A DNA stretch of 5,685 bases, from the NCBI GenBank assembly GCA_903914985.1, contig CAIWRE010000404.1, forward strand, positions 1-5,685, written 5' to 3'. Shown one piece after another: positions 1-5,685 of this stretch. The DNA is from an uncultured beta proteobacterium (lineage in GTDB: Bacteria; Pseudomonadota; Gammaproteobacteria; Burkholderiales; Burkholderiaceae_C). A program made the translations under genes and the position numbers. The notes below the pieces were generated by a model. That model ran no database searches. It worked only from the letters and a program-made list of their open reading frames with translations, and was not told the DNA's origin. The first letter of the stretch is position 1. Every line of letters starts with the position of its first letter.

Positions 1-74
1 CAAATGGGCGCCATCTAAGCAACAGCGACTCTTAGGTCATCCCTGGGTACTTCATCTACGAAAGCAGCACCGCT

Positions 75-1361
75 ATGGTTCCCCACCTCGTCACTGCACT
101 GACCGGCCCCATCAATGAGCTGGAGCAGCGCGTGCTTGACACCATGCCGGCCATTGAGCGCTGGTTCCGTCTGGAGTGGATGGAGCACACGCCGCCGTTT
201 TATGCGTCGGTGGACGTGCGCAATGCGGGGTTCAAGCTCGCGCCGGTGGATACCGACTTTTACCCGGGTGGCTGGAACAACCTGACCCCGGCCATGCTGC
301 CGCTGGCGGTGCAGGCGGCCATGGTGGCGATCGAAAAAATCTGCCCAGAGGCGCGCAATCTGCTGATCATTCCTGAGCACCAACCGCGCAACACATTTTA
401 CATGAGCAATCTGGCGCAGTTGCGCCGGATTTTTCACATGGCGGGGCTCAATGTACGCATTGGCTCCATCAGCCCCGAGGTGAAAAAAGCCACAGAAATT
501 GTGTTACCCGGTGGCGAGTCCCTATTGCTGGAGCCGGTGATTCGTACCAAAGGCCGCATCGGCGTCAAAGACTTTGACCCCTGCACCATTCTGCTGAACA
601 ACGATTTGCATGCGGGCATCCCCGGCATCTTGGAAGACTTGCACCAGCAGTACCTGCTGCCGCCCTTGCACGCCAGCTGGACCACGCGGCGCAAGAGTAA
701 ACATTTCCAGTGCTACGAAGAAATCGCCAAGCGCTTTGGCAAGCTGATCGGCATTGACCCCTGGCTCATCAATCCTTTGTACGAGACCTGTGCCGACGTC
801 GATCTGGCCACGCCCGATGGGGTTGCCAGGCTCACCGCGGGCGTGGACACCTTGCTGACCAAGGTCCGTCGCAAGTACAAGGAATACGGCATCAAAGAAA
901 AACCCTTTGTGGTCGTGAAGGCCAACAATGGCAGCAGCGGCCGGGGCCTGATGACGGTGCGTGAGAGCAAAGACATTGCTGCCTTGCTCAAAAAACCTGG
1001 CGTAAACGGCCTGGCCCAAGGCGGCGTGCAAGAGCTGATCGTGCAGGAAGGCGTGCTCACGCACGAGCGCATGAACGACGCCGTGGCCGAGCCGGTGGTG
1101 TATTTGATGGACCGCTATGTGGTCGGCGGCTTTTACCGCGTGCACGCGGAGCGCGGCATCGACGAAGACCTGAGTGCGCCGGGTTCGAGCTATGTGCCCT
1201 TGGCCTTCGGCAGCAGCGCACAACTGCCCCAGCTGGGGGTTCGCCCGGGAGCGAGTGAGCCCAACCGCTTTTACATGTACGGCGTGGTGGGCCGTTTGGC
1301 CATGCTGGCGGCCAGTTACGAGCTGGAAGCGACCGATCCTGAGACCGATCAGGACGTGTGA
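75..1361 (+). CDS. gshA: glutamate-cysteine ligase, proteobacterial GshA type
   Basis: Catalyses the first, ATP-dependent step of glutathione synthesis in the cytoplasm: L-glutamate plus L-cysteine gives gamma-glutamylcysteine. The 428-residue protein is collinear with the betaproteobacterial/Acidithiobacillus-type GshA family (about 430 aa), which is unrelated in sequence to E. coli GshA. Recognisable blocks are MVPHLVTAL at 1-9, a conserved stretch at 40-70 (PPFYASVD, then GFKLAPVDTDFYPGG), ILLNNDL at 172-178, a lysine plus glycine/serine-rich loop KANNGSSGRGL at 282-292, and MDRYVVGGFYRVH at 345-357. The loop resembles ATP-grasp nucleotide-binding loops (inference). The ATG is chosen because the conserved N-terminus begins there and an in-frame TAG lies at 33-35 with no start codon between. 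The ribosome site is weak (GAAAG, 60-64). There is no signal peptide or membrane segment. gshB lies 3.3 kb downstream on the same strand, which supports the assignment. Confidence 0.95.
   Translation: MVPHLVTALTGPINELEQRVLDTMPAIERWFRLEWMEHTPPFYASVDVRNAGFKLAPVDTDFYPGGWNNLTPAMLPLAVQAAMVAIEKICPEARNLLIIPEHQPRNTFYMSNLAQLRRIFHMAGLNVRIGSISPEVKKATEIVLPGGESLLLEPVIRTKGRIGVKDFDPCTILLNNDLHAGIPGILEDLHQQYLLPPLHASWTTRRKSKHFQCYEEIAKRFGKLIGIDPWLINPLYETCADVDLATPDGVARLTAGVDTLLTKVRRKYKEYGIKEKPFVVVKANNGSSGRGLMTVRESKDIAALLKKPGVNGLAQGGVQELIVQEGVLTHERMNDAVAEPVVYLMDRYVVGGFYRVHAERGIDEDLSAPGSSYVPLAFGSSAQLPQLGVRPGASEPNRFYMYGVVGRLAMLAASYELEATDPETDQDV
1337..1354. repeat. inverted repeat at the 3' end of gshA
   Basis: TCCTGA (1337-1342) and TCAGGA (1349-1354) form a perfect 6-base stem with a 6-base loop, ending five bases before the gshA stop codon. 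It sits inside a 12-base imperfect tandem duplication, GACCGATCCTGA (1331-1342) followed by GACCGATCAGGA (1343-1354), which encodes the TDPE/TDQD tail of GshA. It may simply reflect the duplication. It is the first of several small stem-loops between gshA and kup. Confidence 0.4.
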
Positions 1362-1389
1362 TTTTGGCGCTGTCGAGGGCCTTGTGTCG

Positions 1390-1420
1390 CACAGGCGACC
1401 TGTGTTGCTGCGGCGCAGCA
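1390..1420. repeat. two adjacent perfect hairpins between gshA and kup
   Basis: The first hairpin is CACAGG-cga-CCTGTG (1390-1404), with a possible extra G:U pair from 1389 and 1405. The second is TGCTGC-ggc-GCAGCA (1406-1420). Both have perfect 6-base stems with 3-base loops and lie one base apart, 28 bases after the gshA stop. No T-run follows directly: the nearest, TTTTT at 1433-1437, starts 13 bases after the second stem, so this is not a canonical intrinsic terminator. They could protect or pause the end of the gshA transcript, or serve as protein-binding sites. The role is inferred only from position and symmetry. Confidence 0.5.
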
Positions 1421-1443
1421 TTCACGTAGGCATTTTTGTCCAT

Positions 1444-1464
1444 GCCCGCGTTTTCCGGGCGCGG
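1444..1464. repeat. GC-rich stem-loop upstream of kup
   Basis: GCCCG (1444-1448) pairs with CGGGC (1456-1460) around a 7-base T-rich loop. A competing fold pairs CCGCG (1446-1450) with CGCGG (1460-1464). The two folds exclude each other, so the region could switch or could be chance in GC-rich DNA. The rest of the gshA-kup gap shows no ORF, tRNA or strong sigma-70 promoter. The best promoter-like pair, TTGAAT (1489-1494) and TAAACA (1510-1515), has a poor -10 match and a 15-base spacer. Confidence 0.25.
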
Positions 1465-1529
1465 CAAAGGCACAATGGCGCTCCCTCATTGAATGGAAAC
1501 CGGGGTTCCTAAACACCCTGGCGCAACGC

Positions 1530-3398
1530 TTGTCAGCATCAAAGTCCACTCTTTCGGCGCTCACCCTGGGCGCAATTGGTGTCGTTTACGGCGACATTGG
1601 AACCAGCGTGTTGTACGCGCTCAAAGAGGTTTTCGGCTCAGGCCATGTGCCTTTCACACCGGACAATGTCTACGGCATCCTGTCCATGATTTTCTGGACC
1701 CTGACCGTCATCGTGTCGCTCAAGTATGTGGTGCTGGTGCTGCGGGCCGACAACGCGGGCGAGGGCGGACTGATCGCGATGTTGGCGCTGGCCTCCCAGG
1801 CCGTCAAAGAACGTCCGACCTTGCGACGGGTCTTGCTCAATGTAGGCATCTTCGGTACTTGCTTGTTTTATGGCGATGGCGTCATCACACCCGCAATTTC
1901 GGTGCTCGGTGCGGTGGAGGGTTTGGAGATCATCTCGCCCAAGTTCGTCAAATACGTGGTTCCGATCACGCTGGTGATTTTGTTTTGCCTGTTTTGGGTG
2001 CAAAAACGCGGCACCACCGGCATTGGCAAGTTTTTTGGTCCCATCACCTTGCTGTGGTTTGCGGCCATCGCCCTGCTGGGCGTCGTGCATATTGCAGGCA
2101 ATCCGCACATCCTGGTGGCGCTGAACCCCTATTACGCGCTGTTGTTCATGTGGGAAAACCCCGGTGTGACCTTTGTGTTGCTGGGCGCGGTGGTGCTCTG
2201 CGTGACGGGTGCGGAGGCGCTGTACGCCGACCTGGGGCATTTCGGTAAAAAGCCGATCCGCCTGGCCTGGTTCAGCGTGGTCATGCCATGCCTGACCCTG
2301 AATTATTTTGGCCAGGGTGCGCTACTGTTGAGCAATCCAGCCGCCGTGAAAAACCCGTTTTACATGATGGCCCCTGACTGGGCGCTCTTGCCGCTGGTCG
2401 TGCTGGCCACCATGGCTGCGGTGATCGCCTCACAGGCCTTGATCACCGGCGCCTTCAGCGTCACCAAGCAGGTGATACAGCTGGGCTACCTGCCGCGCCT
2501 GAACCTGATTCACACCAGTGTGCGCGAGGCCGGGCAAATCTATATTCCGTTTGTGAACTGGGGCCTGTTTGCCGCCATTGTTTTGGCTGTGGTGATGTTC
2601 AAGTCGTCGAGCAATCTGGCAGCGGCTTATGGCATTGCGGTGTGCACCGACATGCTCATAACCACCTTGCTGACGTTTTATGTGATTCGCTATGGCTGGA
2701 GATACCCACTCTCACTGTGCCTGCTCGCCACGGGATTTTTCTTCGCAGTGGACCTGATGTTCTGGGGCTCCAACCTGCTCAAACTTTTCGATGGCGGCTG
2801 GTTCCCGCTATTGATCGGCGCAGTTGTGTTTTTGTTCATGGGCACTTGGAAAGACGGCCGTACACTGCTGAGTTCCAAACTTCAGGCGGATTCGATGGAC
2901 TTGCCGAGCTTCCTGGAAGCTGTTTTTGTGAGCCCGCCCACCCGGGTGGAAGGCACGGCAGTCTTTTTGGTCGCATCGGTGGGCACCGTGCCCAACGCGC
3001 TGCTTCACAACCTCAAGCACAACAAAGTCTTGCACGAGACCAATTTGTTCGTGACGGTGCGCAACCACGAGGTGCCGTGGATCGGTCTGGACAAGCGCAT
3101 TGAGATCGAACGCCTGGGCCATGACTGCTGGCAGGTGTTGATCAATTACGGCTTCAAAAACGACCCCGATGTGCCGCGCGCGCTGGAGCAGCTCAAGGGC
3201 CGTGGCGTGTCCCTGGACCCGATGATGACCAGCTACTTCTTGTCGCGCGACACCGTGGTGCCCACACTGGGCGAAGGCATGGCCCCGTGGCGTGAGAAGC
3301 TGTTCGCCCAAATGCACCACAACGCCAGCAGCGCGGCAGACTTCCTGAGCCTGCCCAGTAATTCGGTCGTTGAGCTGGGCTCGAAAATCGAAATTTAG
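1530..3398 (+). CDS. kup: Kup-family low-affinity potassium uptake protein
   Basis: Inner-membrane K+ uptake protein of the KUP/HAK/KT family, generally held to be a K+/H+ symporter. The 622 residues match the usual family length of about 620-630. About twelve hydrophobic membrane segments fill residues 10-440, followed by a hydrophilic cytosolic domain (about 445-622) ending in the family-like LPSNSVVELGSKIEI. Signature blocks are GVVYGDIGTS (17-26), FYGDGVITPAISVLGAVEG (113-131), TGAEALYADLGHFGKKPI (226-243), NYFGQGA (258-264) and ITGAFSVTKQ (305-314). Acidic D22, E130 and E229 lie in motifs whose acidic residues are linked to K+ transport in E. coli Kup. The family's usual GDIGTSPLY reads GDIGTSVLY here. 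The start is TTG at 1530: MSASKS fits Kup N-termini, no in-frame ATG or GTG lies closely upstream, and no good Shine-Dalgarno is seen. An alternative is CTG at 1518. The benE-like gene follows after 6 bases. Confidence 0.95.
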   Translation: MSASKSTLSALTLGAIGVVYGDIGTSVLYALKEVFGSGHVPFTPDNVYGILSMIFWTLTVIVSLKYVVLVLRADNAGEGGLIAMLALASQAVKERPTLRRVLLNVGIFGTCLFYGDGVITPAISVLGAVEGLEIISPKFVKYVVPITLVILFCLFWVQKRGTTGIGKFFGPITLLWFAAIALLGVVHIAGNPHILVALNPYYALLFMWENPGVTFVLLGAVVLCVTGAEALYADLGHFGKKPIRLAWFSVVMPCLTLNYFGQGALLLSNPAAVKNPFYMMAPDWALLPLVVLATMAAVIASQALITGAFSVTKQVIQLGYLPRLNLIHTSVREAGQIYIPFVNWGLFAAIVLAVVMFKSSSNLAAAYGIAVCTDMLITTLLTFYVIRYGWRYPLSLCLLATGFFFAVDLMFWGSNLLKLFDGGWFPLLIGAVVFLFMGTWKDGRTLLSSKLQADSMDLPSFLEAVFVSPPTRVEGTAVFLVASVGTVPNALLHNLKHNKVLHETNLFVTVRNHEVPWIGLDKRIEIERLGHDCWQVLINYGFKNDPDVPRALEQLKGRGVSLDPMMTSYFLSRDTVVPTLGEGMAPWREKLFAQMHHNASSAADFLSLPSNSVVELGSKIEI

Positions 3399-3404
3399 GC
3401 CACG

Positions 3405-4619
3405 GTGCAATTTTTCAAAGACCTGAGTTGGTCGAGTTTTACCGCCGGTTTTGTGGCCGTGCTGGTGGGCTTTACCAGTTCCATTGCCATTGTTTTTCAG
3501 GCGGCGCAGGCTTTTGGCGCCACGCCGGCCATGCTGGCTTCGTGGCTGTGGGCCATCAGCATCGGCATGGGCCTCACCACCGCGCTGCCCTCTTTGTGGT
3601 TGCGCAAGCCGGTGATGGTGGCCTGGAGCACGCCGGGTGCTGCGGTGCTGGCCAGCGCCGGTCTGGTGGGTGGCTTCTCTATGGGCGACGCGGTGGGTGC
3701 CTTCATGATGAGCGCCGCACTGATTGTGCTGGTGGGGGCTACGGGCTGGTTTGAGCGGGTGATGAACCGCATCCCCGTCGCCTTGGCCAGTGCACTGCTG
3801 GCCGGCGTGTTGGCGCGCTTCGGTCTGGCAGGCTTTAGCGCCGCGCAGTCGGCCCTGCCGCTGGTCGTGCTGATGCTGCTGACCTATTTGCTGGGCAAGC
3901 GCTTTGCACCGCGTTATGCAGTCCCTGCCACTTTGCTTTTTGCTGTGCTGTTTGTGGCAGCGCAAAATGGTTTTTCGCGGGTGGAAGTTCCGACGGGGCT
4001 GACCTGGCCGGTGTATGTGGCACCGGTCTTTTCATGGGCGGCGTTTGTGAGCCTAGCGCTGCCCTTGTTTATCGTGACCATGGCGTCTCAAAACCTGCCG
4101 GGTGTGGCGGCCATTCGCGCCTCCGGTTTTGGGGACGAACGTGCGCAGGGTGGTGACGCCGGAATTCCTGTGTCCAAAATCATCACGCTCACGGGTGTAG
4201 CCACACTGCTGCTGGCGCCGCTGGGTGCGTTTTCGCTCAACTTGAGCGCGATCACAGCAGCCATTTGCATGGGGCCCGAGGCCCACCCGGACCGCGCGCG
4301 GCGGTACACGGCAGCGGTGTCGTGCGGCGTGTTGTACATCGCCTTGGGTCTGTTTGGTGCCACCATCATGGCGCTGCTCACAGCTTTCCCCAAAGAGCTG
4401 GTGGCAGCGATTGCGGGTCTGGCGCTCATGGGCACGATTGGCAGCGCGCTGGCCGCGGCCCTGCACAAAGAGTCGGACCGCGAAGCCGCTATGGTGACGT
4501 TTTTGATCACGCTCAGTGGCGTGGTGGTCGGCGGTGTCGGGTCCGCGTTTTGGGGAGTAGTGGTCGGTGCCATTGCCCTGGCTGTGCAACACTACCGTCC
4601 CACCAAGCGCAACGTTTAA
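3405..4619 (+). CDS. BenE-family transporter (benzoate/H+ symporter type)
   Basis: Polytopic inner-membrane secondary transporter of the BenE family (Pfam PF03594), named after the Acinetobacter benzoate/H+ symporter and including E. coli YdcO. The 404 residues are hydrophobic throughout, with roughly 11-12 membrane segments. Family-like blocks are VGFTSSIAIVFQAAQA (21-36), MVAWSTPGAAVLAS (71-84), FIVTMASQNLPGVA (222-235), GAFSLNLSAITAAICMGPEAHPD (274-296) and AFPKELVAAIAGLALMGTI (327-345). The start is GTG at 3405, 6 bases after the kup stop, with only a weak TAGG (3396-3399) as ribosome site; translation is probably coupled to kup. The true substrate is unknown: no aromatic-degradation genes are visible, and the neighbours concern K+ and glutathione, so benzoate should not be assumed. 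The family is confident; the symbol benE is withheld for that reason. Confidence 0.9.
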   Translation: MQFFKDLSWSSFTAGFVAVLVGFTSSIAIVFQAAQAFGATPAMLASWLWAISIGMGLTTALPSLWLRKPVMVAWSTPGAAVLASAGLVGGFSMGDAVGAFMMSAALIVLVGATGWFERVMNRIPVALASALLAGVLARFGLAGFSAAQSALPLVVLMLLTYLLGKRFAPRYAVPATLLFAVLFVAAQNGFSRVEVPTGLTWPVYVAPVFSWAAFVSLALPLFIVTMASQNLPGVAAIRASGFGDERAQGGDAGIPVSKIITLTGVATLLLAPLGAFSLNLSAITAAICMGPEAHPDRARRYTAAVSCGVLYIALGLFGATIMALLTAFPKELVAAIAGLALMGTIGSALAAALHKESDREAAMVTFLITLSGVVVGGVGSAFWGVVVGAIALAVQHYRPTKRNV

Positions 4620-4637
4620 GACTTCGGCCCGCCTTTT

Positions 4638-4643
4638 GAGAAG
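4638..4643 (+). promoter_or_regulatory. ribosome binding site for gshB
   Basis: GAGAAG lies six bases before the gshB ATG. It is the clearest Shine-Dalgarno-like sequence in the window; gshA, kup and the BenE-type gene all have weak or no visible sites. It supports the ATG at 4650 and suggests gshB is translated independently rather than by coupling across the 30-base gap. Confidence 0.55.
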
Positions 4644-4649
4644 CATCCC

Positions 4650-5597
4650 ATGAACATTCTTTTTGTTGCCGATCCTCTGGAGTCGTTCCAGACCTACAAG
4701 GACACCACCTTTGCCATGATGCGTGAGGCGCAAGCACGGGGCCACACGGTGGCGGCCTGCGAGCCACGTGAGTTGGTATGGCGCAGCGGTGGCGTGGTGC
4801 AAGCGCAGGTGCGGCAGATCCGGCTGACGGGTGAGGCGCCGCAATGGTTTGTCGCAGAGAGCACCACGGTGCGCGAGTTGCGCCACTTTGACGCGGTGGT
4901 GATGCGCAAAGACCCACCCTTTGACAGCGAGTTCTTTTACGCCACCCACCTGTTAGAGCAGGCTGAGCGCGAAGGTGCCCAGGTGTTCAACAAACCACGT
5001 GCGCTGCGCGACCACCCGGAAAAACTGGCGGTCATGGAATTTCCCCAGTTCATCGGCCCCACATTGGTGACGCGCGATGCGGCAGCGGTACGCGCATTTC
5101 ACCAGGAGCACCGCGACATCATTCTCAAGCCGCTGGACGGCATGGGGGGCAGCGGCATCTTCCGCGTCAAGGACGACGGCCTGAACCTGGGCGCCATCAT
5201 CGAGACCTTGAACCGTGACGGCGCGCAAAGCCTGATGGTGCAAAAGTTTTTGCCTGCCATCAGCGAAGGCGACAAGCGGGTGCTGGTGATTGGTGGCAAA
5301 CCAGTGCCCTTTTGCCTGGCACGCATTCCGCAGGGTGGCGAGGTACGTGGCAACCTGGCAGCAGGCGGCTTGGGTGTGGCGCAGCCGCTCAATGCGGCAG
5401 ACCGGGCGGTGGCGGAGGCGATTGGGCCAATATTGGCAGCGCGCGGCCTGCTGCTGGTAGGGCTGGACATCATCGGCACCAGCCTGACCGAAATCAACGT
5501 GACCAGCCCGACCTGTTTTCAGGAAATCACCGAGCAGACGGGCTTTGATGTGGCGGCGATGTTCATGGACGCGCTGCAAGCGGCTGCCCGTCGATAA
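4650..5597 (+). CDS. gshB: glutathione synthetase
   Basis: Cytoplasmic ATP-grasp ligase for the second step of glutathione synthesis: gamma-glutamylcysteine plus glycine plus ATP gives glutathione. It has 315 residues, essentially the length of E. coli GshB. The N-terminal domain (about 1-120) begins MNILFVADPLESF and carries MRKDPPFD (85-92). The ATP-grasp domain follows, with NKPRALRDHPEKL (114-126), ILKPLDGMGGSGIF (158-171) containing lysine K160 and the glycine-rich loop, QKFLPAI (198-204), the mobile-loop motif RGNLAAGG (233-240), and the metal-binding set D273, E281 and N283 in GLDIIG and EINVTSPT. All expected catalytic residues are present. It lies 30 bases after the BenE-type gene, probably in the same operon. 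Its last 35 bases overlap a convergent minus-strand gene. Confidence 0.97.
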   Translation: MNILFVADPLESFQTYKDTTFAMMREAQARGHTVAACEPRELVWRSGGVVQAQVRQIRLTGEAPQWFVAESTTVRELRHFDAVVMRKDPPFDSEFFYATHLLEQAEREGAQVFNKPRALRDHPEKLAVMEFPQFIGPTLVTRDAAAVRAFHQEHRDIILKPLDGMGGSGIFRVKDDGLNLGAIIETLNRDGAQSLMVQKFLPAISEGDKRVLVIGGKPVPFCLARIPQGGEVRGNLAAGGLGVAQPLNAADRAVAEAIGPILAARGLLLVGLDIIGTSLTEINVTSPTCFQEITEQTGFDVAAMFMDALQAAARR

Positions 5598-5685
5598 ACA
5601 CCTGCAGTTCGCCTGGCTCCATGGGCACCCAGTGCTCATTGGCCGTCAGCGGCTCGGTCACGACGATGACCTGGCGGTCGTCGGG
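5563..5685 (-). CDS. class II glutamine amidotransferase, C-terminal part (cut by window)
   Basis: Reading the minus strand from the right edge gives an open frame of 40 codons ending in TGA at 5565-5563. It includes VVTEPLTANEHWVPMEPGEL followed by QVFIDGQPLAARP. The pattern PLT-x-NE-x-W-x3-M-x-PGE-x3-F matches, from memory, the C-terminus of YafJ-type class II glutamine amidotransferases (N-terminal-nucleophile hydrolase fold). The catalytic N-terminal cysteine and the rest of the domain lie beyond the window, so activity cannot be judged. The gene converges on gshB and overlaps its last 35 bases. The family also contains enzymes that hydrolyse gamma-glutamyl compounds (EgtC, yeast Dug3), which makes the location beside gshB interesting. 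The reading frame is confident; the family is fairly so. Confidence 0.72.
   Translation of the reverse strand, partial: PDDRQVIVVTEPLTANEHWVPMEPGELQVFIDGQPLAARP

Noticed and set aside
1..18. Possible last codons of an upstream gene, reading Q-M-G-A-I then TAA
   Set aside because: Only five codons are visible. A tail of an upstream + strand gene is possible, but nothing identifies it, and any random frame stops this often.
522..1421. 299-codon open frame antisense to gshA
   Set aside because: It is rich in His, Gln, Arg and Ala with no recognisable domain, as expected for the opposite strand of a GC-rich gene, and it is covered by the well-conserved gshA frame.
1406..1437. Intrinsic terminator after gshA (hairpin plus TTTTT)
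   Set aside because: The T-run begins 13 bases after the stem, too far for a standard Rho-independent terminator, so only hairpins are reported.
1489..1515. Sigma-70-like promoter TTGAAT / TAAACA before kup
   Set aside because: The -10 match is poor and the spacer is 15 bases; it is too weak to list as a promoter.
1493..2248. + strand frame starting with ATG at 1493, overlapping the kup start
   Set aside because: It has a tempting ATG, but its translation is Arg/His/Gly-rich without motifs, while the overlapping TTG-start frame is plainly Kup over its full length.
2808..3965. 385-codon minus-strand open frame across the kup/BenE-type junction
   Set aside because: It is low-complexity and His/Gln/Arg-rich, spans two firmly identified + strand genes, and shows no family motif.
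4053..4949. 298-codon minus-strand open frame across the BenE-type gene and gshB
   Set aside because: It has the same composition bias and no motif, and both sense genes are conserved throughout.
4953..5639. 228-codon minus-strand open frame with an ATG, covering the 3' half of gshB
   Set aside because: The translation has no recognised motif. The real minus-strand gene at this edge is in a different frame and carries the amidotransferase-like C-terminus.

Overview
The window looks like chromosomal DNA from a betaproteobacterium, most likely Comamonadaceae (Rhodoferax/Polaromonas/Acidovorax-like). This rests on the moderately high GC content, the proteobacterial-type GshA beginning MVPHLVTAL, and the style of the Kup and GshB proteins. 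It was judged from recalled family sequences, without a search. I see no mobile element, tRNA, rRNA or CRISPR array.

Layout: a short leader with no confident gene (1-74); gshA, glutamate-cysteine ligase (75-1361, +); a 168-base gap with a cluster of small inverted repeats (1362-1529); kup, potassium uptake (1530-3398, +, TTG start); a BenE-family membrane transporter (3405-4619, +, GTG start, 6 bases after kup); gshB, glutathione synthetase (4650-5597, +, 30 bases further on); and the 3' end of a convergent minus-strand gene (5563-5685), absent from simple ORF calling because the window cuts it, whose C-terminus resembles YafJ-type class II glutamine amidotransferases.

How it works together: GshA joins glutamate and cysteine, and GshB adds glycine to make glutathione. 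The two enzymes are separated by two inner-membrane transporters, Kup for K+ and a BenE-type proton symporter of unknown substrate. The tight spacing suggests kup-benE-gshB is one transcription unit. gshA may be read through into it or may end at the inverted-repeat cluster. A link between K+ uptake and glutathione is plausible, because glutathione gates Kef K+ efflux systems in many proteobacteria, but the sequence does not prove it.

I do not see a previously undescribed system. The points most worth checking are the gsh pair split by transporters, the inverted-repeat cluster and TTG start before kup, and the convergent, overlapping amidotransferase next to gshB.
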